From DATKQY01 sp035532475 (GTDB taxonomy: Bacteria > Actinomycetota > Acidimicrobiia > Acidimicrobiales > Bog-793), in contig DATKQY010000059.1 in assembly GCA_035532475.1 (NCBI GenBank), positions 1 to 64,000 of the forward strand: DNA of 64,000 nt, given 5' to 3'. Under the pieces are notes generated by a model, which saw only the letters and a list, made by a program, of their open reading frames with translations, was not told the origin of the DNA and did not search any database. Shown here in pieces: positions 25,474 to 33,530 of the stretch; the first letter of the stretch is position 1, and every line of letters starts with the position of its first letter. The translations under genes and the position numbers were made by a program.

Positions 25474-26295
25474 TCAGGTGCGCGCCGACGCGGCGGAGGG
25501 CCGGTCCCCGGCCCCTGTAGCGTCGCCGGAGCCCGGACCGGAACGAACCCCGTCGCCGGCCGAGGGGTCGGTGGAGGTCTCCTCCTCGGCGAGGACGGCC
25601 ACCGCCTGCTCGGCCGCGGCGCGCTCGGCCTGCTTCTTCGACCGGCCGGTGCCGCGCCCGAGGACCCGCTGGCCGAGGTAGACCTCGGCGCTGAAGCGCT
25701 TGTCGTGGTCGGGGCCCTGCTCGCGAAGCCGGTAGCGGGGCGCTTCCTCGCCGATGCGCACGGCGAGCTCCTGGAGGCGGTTCTTGGCGTCGCCGAGCGC
25801 CGCACCCGCCGCCGAGGCGAGCTCGGCACCGAGGAGACCGATCACGAGCTCGCGCGCCGGGCCGAGGCCGTTCGCCAGGTAGACGGCCCCGATCAGCGCC
25901 TCGAGCGCGTCGGCCAGGATCGAGGGCTTGTCGCGCCCACCGGAGGCGTCCTCGCCCTTGCCGAGCAGGAGCTCCCCGCCGATGCCGAGGCCGGCGGCGA
26001 CGGGGGCGAGGGCCCCGGTGCTCACCACCGCGGCGCGGATGCGCGCGAGATCGCCCTCGGGCAGCTGGGGGTGGGCGGCGTAGAGCTCGGCCGTGACGAC
26101 CAGGCCGAGCACGGCGTCGCCGAGGAACTCGAGCCGCTCGTTCGACTCCTCGCCGGGGTTCTCGGCGCAGTGCGAGCGGTGCGACAGCGCCATCCGCAGC
26201 AGCGCCGGGTCGGCGAGGTAGGGCGCGAGGCGCTCGGCGAGCGGCCCGGGTCCGAGGGGTGCCGGCGTGGCCGCCGGCGCCGGTGCGGGCGTCAG
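25474..26295 (-). CDS. rnc: Ribonuclease III, probable CTG start
   Basis: RNase III cuts double-stranded RNA in rRNA and mRNA processing. The signature NERLEFLGDAVLGLVVTAELY (catalytic Glu/Asp), DALEALIGAVYL and a C-terminal dsRNA-binding domain (DAKNRLQELAVRIGEE...SKKQAERAAAEQAVAVL) are present. The only in-frame ATG (26193) would delete conserved helix residues LAERLAPYLADPALLR, and no ATG, GTG or TTG lies upstream. A CTG at 26295-26293 overlaps the acpP stop as CTGA, matching the NTGA overlaps of neighbouring genes, and gives 273 residues. An alternative is an undetected sequence error. Confidence 0.92.
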   Translation of the reverse strand: MTPAPAPAATPAPLGPGPLAERLAPYLADPALLRMALSHRSHCAENPGEESNERLEFLGDAVLGLVVTAELYAAHPQLPEGDLARIRAAVVSTGALAPVAAGLGIGGELLLGKGEDASGGRDKPSILADALEALIGAVYLANGLGPARELVIGLLGAELASAAGAALGDAKNRLQELAVRIGEEAPRYRLREQGPDHDKRFSAEVYLGQRVLGRGTGRSKKQAERAAAEQAVAVLAEEETSTDPSAGDGVRSGPGSGDATGAGDRPSAASART

Positions 26296-26588
26296 CCCGC
26301 CTCCAGCTTGGCGGTGACGTAGTCGACCGCGTCGCGCACGGTACGGAGGTCCTCGAGGTCCTCGTCGTCGATGCGGAATCCGGAGACCTGCTGGGAGAGC
26401 TCACCTTCGAGGGCCTCGACGAGCTCGATCAGCGCGAGCGAGTCGGCGTTCAGGTCGTCGGCGAACGAGGAGGACTCCCCGATCGCGTCGGGCTCGATCT
26501 CCAAGATGTCGGCGAGCTGGGAGCGGACGAGCTGGAGGACCTGGTCCCGGCTCATCGGACCGCTCGCGGTCTGCGTCGACTCGGACAC
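26292..26588 (-). CDS. acpP: Acyl carrier protein
   Basis: A 98-residue acyl carrier protein of fatty-acid synthesis. The phosphopantetheine-attachment serine is in LNADSLALIELVEALEGEL (the DSL motif); acidic helix II and a final helix follow. It starts at GTG 26588, and a second start, ATG 12 codons in (MSRDQVLQLV), would give a more standard 87 residues. The run plsX-acpP-rnc is a common arrangement. Here acpP is followed by rnc with an overlap. Confidence 0.94.
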   Translation of the reverse strand: MSESTQTASGPMSRDQVLQLVRSQLADILEIEPDAIGESSSFADDLNADSLALIELVEALEGELSQQVSGFRIDDEDLEDLRTVRDAVDYVTAKLEAG

Positions 26589-26731
26589 GTCGATCTCCTT
26601 CGGGGCCTAGCGGGACGGCGGGTGCCGGACGGTCGCTCGCGTGCTCGCGTGCTCGCGCGTTCGGGCGGACCGGCTAGGGCGATGCTACCGGCTCGGGCTG
26701 CCCGACGACCGGCGCAGCCCGCGGGCCGCGC

Positions 26732-27715
26732 TCAGCCGGCGACGGCGGCCCGGACGTGGCCGACGAGGTCATGTTCTGCCATCTCGTGTGCAACTTTTAT
26801 GGCGTTCAGGATCGCGCGGGCCGACGAGCTCCCGTGGCTGATGATGCAGACGCCGTCGGTGCCGAGCAGCAGCGCCCCGCCGGTCTCTTCGGGGTCGACG
26901 TCCGCCGCGTAGGGCAGGAGCGCCGGGACGAGCACGTCGCCGGCGGCCTTGGTCTTTGGCGTCGAGGAGATCGCCGCGCCGAGGATCCCCATGAAGGCCG
27001 AGAGCGCGCCTTCGAGGGTCTTCAGGGCGACGTTGCCGGTGAAGCCGTCCGTCACGACGATGTCGGCCCGTCCCGCCAGGAGGTCCCGGCCCTCGACGTT
27101 GCCGATGAAGCGGACGCCGGCGCCGGCGGCGAAGAGGGCGTGGGCCTCCTTGACGAGGTTGTTGCCCTTCGTCGGCTCCTCGCCGATCGAGAGCAGCGCG
27201 ACCGAGGGATCGTCGTTGCCGTAGCGGCTGGCGACGTAGGCCGCGGCCATGCGGGCGAACTGCACGAGCCATTCGGCCTGGCACTCCGCGTTGGCGCCCG
27301 AGTCGATGAGGATCGAGGGGGGGCCGGAGCGCCCCGGGATCGGCAGCGGGGTCGCGATCGCCGGCCGGGCAACGCCGGGGAGCCGGCCCATCCGCAAGAG
27401 CGCGCTCGCCATCGCGGCCCCGGTGTTGCCGGCGCTCACCATCGCCGAGGCGCGCCCGTCGCGCACCGCCTCCGCGGCGCGCACCATCGAGGAGTCCTTC
27501 TTCGTCCGGACCGCGCGTGCCGGGTCCTCGTCCATCGCGATGACCTCGCTCGCGGGGAGGATCTCGATGCCGCCGGTGTCACCGAGCGTGCCGTCGGTCG
27601 GCCCGACGAGCAGGACGGGGATGCCGAGCTCGTCGACCGCCCGGCGGGCGCCGGCGACGATCTCGCCCGGGGCCTTGTCGCCCCCCATCGCGTCGAGCGC
27701 GACGGGAAGGATCAG
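26732..27715 (-). CDS. plsX: Phosphate acyltransferase PlsX, probable CTG start
   Basis: PlsX makes acyl-phosphate from acyl-ACP for phosphatidic acid synthesis. PVALDAMGGDKAPGEIVAGA is the N-terminal signature. VSAGNTGAAMASALLRMGRLPGVARPAI, DSGANAECQAEWLVQFA and ADIVVTDGFTGNVALKTLEG are also diagnostic. No ATG, GTG or TTG lies in frame before the conserved ALDAMGGD. CTG 27715 overlaps the rpmF stop as CTGA and gives 327 residues, the normal length. This is the second such case in the window after rnc. Confidence 0.95.
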   Translation of the reverse strand: MILPVALDAMGGDKAPGEIVAGARRAVDELGIPVLLVGPTDGTLGDTGGIEILPASEVIAMDEDPARAVRTKKDSSMVRAAEAVRDGRASAMVSAGNTGAAMASALLRMGRLPGVARPAIATPLPIPGRSGPPSILIDSGANAECQAEWLVQFARMAAAYVASRYGNDDPSVALLSIGEEPTKGNNLVKEAHALFAAGAGVRFIGNVEGRDLLAGRADIVVTDGFTGNVALKTLEGALSAFMGILGAAISSTPKTKAAGDVLVPALLPYAADVDPEETGGALLLGTDGVCIISHGSSSARAILNAIKVAHEMAEHDLVGHVRAAVAG

Positions 27716-27891
27716 TCGACCTCGATCGCCTGGCGGCCCTTGTACCAGCCGCAGTTCGGGCAGACGACGTGCGGCAGCTTGGCCTGCCGGCACTGCGGGC
27801 AGCGGCTTTGGGCCGGGGCGGTGAGCGTCCAGGCCGAGGCCCGGCGGCTCCTGCTCTTCGCCTTCGACGTCTTCTTCTTGGGAACGGCCAT
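27712..27891 (-). CDS. rpmF: 50S ribosomal protein L32
   Basis: The 59-residue product MAVPKKKTSKAKSRSRRASAW... is L32. The zinc-binding segment has Cys pairs CPQC and CPNC. The order yceD-rpmF-plsX is conserved across bacteria. It starts at ATG 27891; its stop overlaps the probable plsX CTG start. Confidence 0.98.
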   Translation of the reverse strand: MAVPKKKTSKAKSRSRRASAWTLTAPAQSRCPQCRQAKLPHVVCPNCGWYKGRQAIEVD

Positions 27892-27920
27892 CGTCGTCTT
27901 CCTGCTGCTCGTCCGGCGCT

Positions 27921-28484
27921 CTAGCCGACCGCGTCCGGCCCCCGACCCTGCCGGTGCTGCGGCTCGTCGGGCTCCCCGCCGGGGAGGAGCACGAGCTGGG
28001 CCCACCGGGGGTCCGGCGACGGTGCGCACGCGCACCGCTCCAGATTGCGATTGGCACCGCACTCCGGGCAGAGCCCGAGGCACTCCTCGCTGCAGAGGGG
28101 CGCCAGCGGCAGGTCGAGGATACACGCGTCGTGGACGATCGGCGCCAAGTCGAGCTCCTCGGGGCCGAGGGCGTACGTCGTCTCCTCGTCCCCCTGCTCG
28201 ACGCAGAGCTCCCGCACCTCCACGCGAAGCTCCCCGCGCGCCTCCTCGAGGCAGCGCCGGCACTCGCCCGCCCACACGGTCGTGACCGTCCCGCTCACGA
28301 GGATCCCGTCGTGCACGGCCTCGAGCACGGCGTCGAGGTGGACGGGCTGGCCCTCGGGGACGTGCGAGCCGCTGACGGAGAGGCCCTCGAGCTCCGCCTC
28401 GACCTCGACCCGCCGGCGAGACCCGGGGGCGCGGCGCAACGCCCCGACGGGCACGACGAAGGAGCGGTCGGGGCGGCGGTTCAC
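27921..28484 (-). CDS. YceD/DUF177 family protein
   Basis: This 187-residue protein belongs to DUF177 (YceD), coded directly before rpmF in most bacteria and implicated in 23S rRNA accumulation in plants and E. coli. It has GECRRCLEEARGELRVEVRELC and the Cys-rich CSEECLGLCPECGANRN, the family's probable zinc site. GTG 28484 overlaps the stop of the SepIVA-like gene. The C-terminal 30 residues after CACAPSPDPRW are Pro/Gly-rich. Confidence 0.92.
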   Translation of the reverse strand: MNRRPDRSFVVPVGALRRAPGSRRRVEVEAELEGLSVSGSHVPEGQPVHLDAVLEAVHDGILVSGTVTTVWAGECRRCLEEARGELRVEVRELCVEQGDEETTYALGPEELDLAPIVHDACILDLPLAPLCSEECLGLCPECGANRNLERCACAPSPDPRWAQLVLLPGGEPDEPQHRQGRGPDAVG

Positions 28485-29065
28485 AACGTGTCCTGGTCGA
28501 AGAAGGCCTCGTCCCCCATCGGCCCGAGGGCCGTGAGGCGTGACTCCTCGTCCTCATCCTCGGCGGTGGGCACGACGGCGAGGCGCTCCCGGCCGGCCTG
28601 GACGGTGCGGATCGTCCGGTCGAGGACGATCTCGAACGCGGCGAGCTTGCGGTCGACGTAGTCGTCCGCCTCGTGGCGGATCCGGCGGGCCTCGGACTCG
28701 GCGTCGGCGACGAGCCGCTCGGCCTGGCGGCGGGCCTGGCGGACGACCTCGGTCCGCTGCACCATCTGGGCCGCCTGCGCCCTCGCCTCGTCGAGCAGCT
28801 GGCCGGCCTCGAGCTCGGCACGGCTGCGCACGTCGTCGCTGTCCTGCAGGAGGCGCCGGGCCCGCTGGAGCTCCCCCGGGAGCGCCTCGAGCGCCGCGGC
28901 GAGCAGCTCGAGGACCTCGTCGCGCGAGATGATCGCCGAGGAGGACAACGGCATCGACTTGGCGTGCTCGACGAGGTCGACCAGCTCCTCGAGGAAGGCG
29001 GCGACGTCGCCCGGTTGGTCGTCGCGCCCGGTCACGACCGGGGCGTCGTCGTGGATGTCACTCAC
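28481..29065 (-). CDS. SepIVA/DivIVA-like coiled-coil protein
   Basis: The 194-residue product is rich in Ala, Glu and Arg with long predicted coiled coils. LLDEARAQAAQMVQRTEVVRQARRQAERLVADAESEARRI has the heptad pattern of DivIVA-family proteins. ISRDEVLELLAAALEALPGELQRARRLLQD matches the N-terminal region of actinobacterial SepIVA. In mycobacteria SepIVA lies near the DUF177/rnc genes and acts in septation and cell-wall control. The same place here supports that assignment (inference). GTG 29065 overlaps coaD by 8 bp. Confidence 0.78.
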   Translation of the reverse strand: MSDIHDDAPVVTGRDDQPGDVAAFLEELVDLVEHAKSMPLSSSAIISRDEVLELLAAALEALPGELQRARRLLQDSDDVRSRAELEAGQLLDEARAQAAQMVQRTEVVRQARRQAERLVADAESEARRIRHEADDYVDRKLAAFEIVLDRTIRTVQAGRERLAVVPTAEDEDEESRLTALGPMGDEAFFDQDTL

Positions 29066-29537
29066 CGAAGCGCTCCTTCATCCGTCGGGCGACGGCCTCG
29101 GGGACGAACGCGCTCACGTCGCCGCCGAAGCGAGCGATCTCCCGGATCAGGCGCGAGGCGATGAACGAGTACGACGAGCCGGTCGGGATGAACAGGGTGT
29201 CGATCCCCGACAGCTGCTGGTTCATCTGGGCCATCTGCAGCTCGTTCTCGAAGTCGGACACGGCACGGAGCCCTTTCACGATGACGTCGGCACCGACCTG
29301 GCGGGCCACGTCGACCACGAGGGTGCTCATCGAGACGATCGAGATGCGGTCGTGGTGGCCGACGCACTCCTCGATCATCTCCTGGCGTTCGGCGAGGGAG
29401 AACACGGGCTCGGACTTGGACGGGTTGCGGACCACCGCCACCACCACCCGGTCGAACAGGCCGACGGCGCGCTCGGTCACCTCCAGGTGGCCGTTGTGGA
29501 ACGGGTCGAAGGAGCCGGGGAGCAGTGCAGTCGTCAC
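29058..29537 (-). CDS. coaD: Phosphopantetheine adenylyltransferase
   Basis: CoaD performs the penultimate step of coenzyme A synthesis. The 159-residue product starts MTTALLPGSFDPFHNGHLEV, with the nucleotidyltransferase HxGH motif (HNGH). KGLRAVSDFENELQMAQMN and GSSYSFIASRLIREIARFGGDVS are characteristic, including the ISSS/T-type segment as SYSFIAS. GTG 29537 overlaps the rsmD stop as GTGA. Confidence 0.97.
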   Translation of the reverse strand: MTTALLPGSFDPFHNGHLEVTERAVGLFDRVVVAVVRNPSKSEPVFSLAERQEMIEECVGHHDRISIVSMSTLVVDVARQVGADVIVKGLRAVSDFENELQMAQMNQQLSGIDTLFIPTGSSYSFIASRLIREIARFGGDVSAFVPEAVARRMKERFGE

Positions 29538-30124
29538 GAGCGGACCTCCCGTGCCGAGCCCTCCCCGCCGGGGGATCCTCCGCCCTCCTCGGGCGGGCGC
29601 TCGGGCGCATTGGCCACGGTGACGAGCGTAGTGCCGTAGCGGTACTGGCGGTGAAGCTCGAAGCGCTCGCCGAGCTCGACCGGCCGGGCGGACTCGAGGA
29701 CGACGGTACCGGCCCTAAGGCGCCCGAGCAGCTCCGCCCAGCGGTCGAAGGCGTAAGGCGGGTCGACGAGGGCGAGGTCGAACGCGTGGCGGGGGTCGGC
29801 CGCGAAGCCGATCGCCTCGGCGCGCACCACCGTCGCCCGGCGATCCGCTGCCAGTCCCGTGGCCTCGAGGTTCGCCATGACGGCCTCGACCGCGGCCCGG
29901 TCCGCGTCGACGAAGGTGACCGAGCGGGCGCCGCGCGACAGCGCCTCGATCCCGAGCGCGCCCGAGCCGGCGAACAGGTCCACCACCGTCGCGTCCTCGA
30001 CGGCCCCGAGGTGCATCAACACGTCGAAGATCGCTTCCTTTACGCGGTCCGAGGTCGGGCGCAGCCCCGGGAGCCGGGGCGCCCGCAGCCGGCGGCCCCG
30101 CGCCGTACCGCCGATCACCCGCAC
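29534..30124 (-). CDS. rsmD: 16S rRNA (guanine966-N2)-methyltransferase RsmD
   Basis: RsmD methylates G966 of 16S rRNA. VRVIGGTARGRRLRAP is the family's N-terminus, so GTG 30124 is chosen although the frame is open back to 30214. PTSDRVKEAIFDVL and the SAM motif VVDLFAGSGALGIEALSRGA are present, as is the catalytic DPPY in FDLALVDPPY. A Glu/Gly-rich tail ends in an overlap with coaD. About 200 bp separate it from the fic gene on the other strand. Confidence 0.95.
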   Translation of the reverse strand: MRVIGGTARGRRLRAPRLPGLRPTSDRVKEAIFDVLMHLGAVEDATVVDLFAGSGALGIEALSRGARSVTFVDADRAAVEAVMANLEATGLAADRRATVVRAEAIGFAADPRHAFDLALVDPPYAFDRWAELLGRLRAGTVVLESARPVELGERFELHRQYRYGTTLVTVANAPERPPEEGGGSPGGEGSAREVRS

Positions 30125-30211
30125 CGGCTCACCGTAGCGCCGCGGCCGGCGGCGCCGACGCGCCAGGGATCGGGTCCTGCCTCGGAATCGTGACGTCCCG
30201 CCACTCATCGT

Positions 30212-30232
30212 CATGGTTCCTGTCTAACCATG
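30212..30232. promoter_or_regulatory. Palindromic operator candidate 1 for Fic-HTH gene
   Basis: CATGGTT pairs with AACCATG around a 7-base centre. The right half GTCTAACCATGA recurs (one base changed) at 30303-30314, and as its reverse complement near 30331-30343 at the fic start. This looks like a family of binding sites for one regulator. Confidence 0.6.
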
Positions 30233-30248
30233 ACCAAGGAGGAATGTC

Positions 30249-30278
30249 ATGACGGATCAGCGCCGCAACCATGCCTGA
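30249..30278 (+). CDS. Possible 9-codon leader ORF upstream of fic
   Basis: ATG 30249 follows a perfect AAGGAGG (30236-30242) with 6-base spacing. It encodes only MTDQRRNHA before TGA. It sits between the two palindromes. It could be a leader peptide or the remains of a longer gene; only the strong ribosome-binding site supports it. Confidence 0.3.
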   Translation: MTDQRRNHA

Positions 30279-30292
30279 GTCAGGGCCATAGG

Positions 30293-30313
30293 CATGGAAA
30301 TCGTCTATCCATG
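30293..30313. promoter_or_regulatory. Palindromic operator candidate 2 for Fic-HTH gene
   Basis: CATGGA pairs with TCCATG, and the internal GTCTATCCATGA matches copy 1 in 11 of 12 positions. It is 21 bases before the fic ATG (30334), where a repressor would block transcription. Confidence 0.6.
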
Positions 30314-30330
30314 ACTACAATGCGAGCGTG

Positions 30331-30343
30331 GTCATGGCTAGAC
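30331..30343 (-). promoter_or_regulatory. Half-site of the same motif over the fic start codon
   Basis: On the minus strand this reads GTCTAGCCATGAC, the third occurrence of the GTCTAnCCATGA motif, covering the fic ATG. The match is single-armed. Confidence 0.45.
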
Positions 30344-31617
30344 GGCCGCACGCGCGCCCCGGAACCCCGCCGGGAGGTCCGGCCGTCGGTGTCTGGCGGC
30401 CCGAGATCGACCTCCAGCTGGAGGACACCGCCGAGTCGTCCTGGCCTGCGGTCACCTATGAGGAGCACGGCTGGGTGCCCCGCCATGAGCTCGTCCGGGT
30501 CAGCCGGAGGGAGCGCTCGGCGAACGAGGGGCCATACGGCGCCGCCGTCGTCGAGCCCATCGCCGGCATCCCCGACGTCAAGGTGCCTCCCCGGGTGAGC
30601 ACGAATGCCGGCGGTGCCGCCGTCGAGATCGCCCGATTCGACGCCGCGCTCGGCTTTGAGATCGCCCCGTTCGCCTCGATCCTCCTGCGCACTGAGTCCG
30701 TCGCCTCATCGAAGATCGAGCATCTGACGGCTTCGGTGACGGCTATCGCCCTGGCCGAGCTGGGCGACCGTGGCCGTCGCGACGCGTCGCAGATCGTCGC
30801 CAACATCCAGGCGATGAAGGCTGCTAGCGAGCTGGCCGACAGGCTGGACGCAGATGCGATCCTGGAGATGCACGACGCCCTGCTCGGCGCAGAGCACCCC
30901 GAGTGGGTGGGCAGGTGGCGCGACGAGCAGGTCTGGATCGGTGGCGGCGACCACGGCCCCCATGAGGCAGCCTTCGTCCCTCCCCACCACAGTCGAGTGC
31001 CGGCGGCGATGGACGACCTCGTGGCATTCGTGGCCCGTCACGACCTGCCACCGCTCGTCCATGCGGCGGTGGCCCACGCACAGTTCGAGACGATCCACCC
31101 GTTCCCCGACGGCAACGGCCGCGTCGGACGGGCGCTCGTCCACGCGCTCTTACGGGGCAAGCGCCTGACGCAGAACGTCACCGTTCCCGTGTCGGCCGGA
31201 CTCCTCACGGACACCGACAGCTACTTCCAGGCCCTCACCGAGTACCGGGCCGGGAACCCGGCGCCGATCGTTGAGCGCTTCGCTGATGCCTCGTTCGCAG
31301 CCATCGCCAATGGACAGCATCTCGTCAACGAGCTCCGGGCGGTGCGCAAGGGTTGGGATGACGTCATCAAGGCCCGGTCCGACGCGGCGGCGTGGCGAGT
31401 TGCCGACCTCCTCGTCCGGCAGCCCATCATCGACTCGGCGCTCACCCAGCGTGAGCTTCACCTGAGCCGTCAGAACACGAACGTCGCGATCGAGCGACTG
31501 AGCGACGCCGGGATTCTCCGCGAGATGAGCGGTTACGGCCGGAACCGGAGATGGGAGGCGCGCGAAATCCTCGTCGCACTCGACGCCTTCGCCAAGAGGT
31601 CTGGCCGGCACGGCTGA
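30334..31617 (+). CDS. Fic-family protein with C-terminal winged HTH
   Basis: The product (about 427 residues) is a Fic enzyme, which transfers AMP or another nucleotide to protein hydroxyls. The motif HPFPDGNGRVGRAL (residues about 255-268) has the catalytic His and the GNGR loop. An N-terminal inhibitory helix is seen as ESVASSKIEHL near residue 125, with S-xxx-E present but His in place of the usual Gly/Asn. Residues 340-425 form a winged HTH (LTQRELHLSRQNTNVAIERLSDAGIL), so it probably binds DNA, perhaps its own upstream palindromes. ATG 30334 is used; GTG 30328 is possible. Confidence 0.92.
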   Translation: MARRPHARPGTPPGGPAVGVWRPEIDLQLEDTAESSWPAVTYEEHGWVPRHELVRVSRRERSANEGPYGAAVVEPIAGIPDVKVPPRVSTNAGGAAVEIARFDAALGFEIAPFASILLRTESVASSKIEHLTASVTAIALAELGDRGRRDASQIVANIQAMKAASELADRLDADAILEMHDALLGAEHPEWVGRWRDEQVWIGGGDHGPHEAAFVPPHHSRVPAAMDDLVAFVARHDLPPLVHAAVAHAQFETIHPFPDGNGRVGRALVHALLRGKRLTQNVTVPVSAGLLTDTDSYFQALTEYRAGNPAPIVERFADASFAAIANGQHLVNELRAVRKGWDDVIKARSDAAAWRVADLLVRQPIIDSALTQRELHLSRQNTNVAIERLSDAGILREMSGYGRNRRWEAREILVALDAFAKRSGRHG

Positions 31618-31814
31618 TCGAGCACGAACCTGGAGAGGTGAGGAGCCTCAGCGGACAGGTGACGGGCCCGGTTACCGGCGGTCGACAACTGGCACGGCGG
31701 CAAGGCCCTGCCGCCGCGCGGGCTCGAGGACCGATGCCGAGTGGTACCTTCTCATGACCTGTCACAACCTCGGCACACCCCTCGGTTTCGGGGGGATCGC
31801 GGCTCCCGAGCGGG

Positions 31815-33530
31815 TCAGGCGGGACCCGGGCCTCCGGCGCGTCGGTCAAGGACGGCCTCGGCGTCGACGATCCGGTAGGCGTAGCCCTGCTCGGCGAGAA
31901 AGCGCTGGCGACGCTGGGCGAACTCCTGGTCGTTCGTGTCGCGAGCGACGACACTGAAGAACTGCGCCTGGCGGCCGTCGAGCTTCGGGCGCAGGATGCG
32001 CCCGAGCCGCTGTGCCTCTTCTTGGCGGCTCCCGAAGGTTCCTGACACCTGGATCGCGACCGATGCCTCGGGCAGGTCGACGGAGAAGTTCGCCACCTTC
32101 GAGACGACGAGCAGGCCGAGCTCGCCCTGCCGGAACGAGGCGAACAGCCGCTCCCGCTCGCGCACCGGCGTCTTCCCGCTCAGCACCGGCGCGCCGAGCA
32201 GCGTTCCGAGCGCCTCCAGCTGGTCCAGGTACTGGCCGATCACGAGGGTCGGCTCGCCCGCGGCGCGGGCGTCTGCGCACAGCGCCTCCACCACGGCGAG
32301 CTTCGAGCGTGCGGTGGCACCGGCACGGTAGCGCTCCTCGGCCTCGGCGAGCGCGTAGCCCATCCGCTCTTCGTCGGTGAGCGTCACCCGCACCTCGGTA
32401 CAGCTCGCCGGGGCGATCCAGCCCTGGGCTTCGATGTCGCGCCAGGGGGCGTCGTAACGCTTCGGGCCGATGAGGCTGAAGACGTCTCCCTCGCGCCCGT
32501 CCTCGCGCACGAGCGTCGCGGTGAGGCCGAGCCGTCGACGGCTCTGGATCTCCGCGGTCATGCGGAAGATCGGGGCGGGAAGGAGGTGGACCTCGTCGTA
32601 GAGCACGAGTCCCCAGTCCTCGCCGGCGAGCGCCTCGAGGTGCGGATAGAGCCCGCCTCGCTTCGTCGTGACGATCTGGTAGGTCGCGAGCGTGATCGGG
32701 CGGATCTCCTTTCGCGCGCCGGAGTACTCGCCGAGCTCGTGCTCGGTGAGTGTCGTTCGGGCGAGGAGCTCGTCTCGCCATTGACGTGCCGCGACGATGT
32801 TCGTCACGAGCACGAGCGTCCGGGCGCCGGCCGCCGCCATCGCGCCGATCCCGACGAGGGTCTTGCCCGCGCCGCAGGGCAGCACGACGACCCCGCTGCC
32901 TGCGGCGGCGAACGCGGCGACCGCCTGACGCTGGTACGGACGCAGCTCGAAGCCCCCGTCGTCGCGCAGCGCTATCGGGTGGGACGCCCCGTCGACGTAG
33001 CCCGCGCGGTCCTCTGCCGGCCAACCGAGCTTCACGAGCGCCTGCTTCAGCGCCCCACGCTCGGCCCGGTAGACCGCCACGGTGTCCGCATCGATGCGCG
33101 GTCCGAGCAGCGGCGCCACGGACCTCGCGCGTACGACCTCTTCGAGCACGGCCCGGTCGGACGCCACCAGCACGAGGCCGTGCCGCGCGTCGGTCTCGAG
33201 CACGAGCCGGCCGTAGCGCGCCATCACCTCTTCGACGCCGGTGAGGATGGCGTCGGGCACGGGGTAGCGTGACCAGCGCGTGAGGGCCGCCGAGACCTGG
33301 TGAGGGGACATGCCGGCGGCCTGCGCGTTCCACAGCCCGAGCGCGGTGATCCGGTAGGTGTGGACGTGCTCCGGCGACCGCTCGAGCTCGGCGAAGGGGG
33401 CGACGGCGCTGCGGCAGGCTTCGGCGTCCGGGTGGTCGACCTCGAGCAGGAGCGTCTGGTCCGACTGGACGATGAGAGGACCGTCCGGCGGGCCGCCCGC
33501 ACTTTCGCCGCCGGTGCCGGTCAGGTCCAC
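31815..33530 (-). CDS. XPB/ERCC3-type DNA helicase
   Basis: This superfamily-2 helicase has an N-terminal damage-recognition region and two RecA domains. LRPYQRQAVAAFAAAGSGVVVLPCGAGKTLVGIGA carries Walker A (residue about 222), LVLYDEVHLLPAPIFR is the DEVH box, and LGLTATLVREDGREGDVFSLIGPKRYD is typical of XPB. FGSRQEEAQRLGRILRPK is motif VI. Bacterial XPB is found in actinobacteria and some others and unwinds DNA 3' to 5', likely in repair. GTG 33530 overlaps the end of its partner gene by 10 bp, indicating an operon. Confidence 0.94.
   Translation of the reverse strand: MDLTGTGGESAGGPPDGPLIVQSDQTLLLEVDHPDAEACRSAVAPFAELERSPEHVHTYRITALGLWNAQAAGMSPHQVSAALTRWSRYPVPDAILTGVEEVMARYGRLVLETDARHGLVLVASDRAVLEEVVRARSVAPLLGPRIDADTVAVYRAERGALKQALVKLGWPAEDRAGYVDGASHPIALRDDGGFELRPYQRQAVAAFAAAGSGVVVLPCGAGKTLVGIGAMAAAGARTLVLVTNIVAARQWRDELLARTTLTEHELGEYSGARKEIRPITLATYQIVTTKRGGLYPHLEALAGEDWGLVLYDEVHLLPAPIFRMTAEIQSRRRLGLTATLVREDGREGDVFSLIGPKRYDAPWRDIEAQGWIAPASCTEVRVTLTDEERMGYALAEAEERYRAGATARSKLAVVEALCADARAAGEPTLVIGQYLDQLEALGTLLGAPVLSGKTPVRERERLFASFRQGELGLLVVSKVANFSVDLPEASVAIQVSGTFGSRQEEAQRLGRILRPKLDGRQAQFFSVVARDTNDQEFAQRRQRFLAEQGYAYRIVDAEAVLDRRAGGPGPA

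Noticed and set aside
21166..26322. A 1718-codon open frame on the plus strand across smc, mutM and rnc, and similar long open frames antisense to other genes (for example 16897-19173 and 61154-63784)
   Set aside because: They are shadows of strongly GC-biased genes on the opposite strand; translations are low-complexity Arg/Ala/Gly and show no family features.
31618..31814. Possible terminator between fic and the XPB helicase gene
   Set aside because: Only short weak pairings such as CCCC/GGGG near 31781-31798 are present; not strong enough to list.
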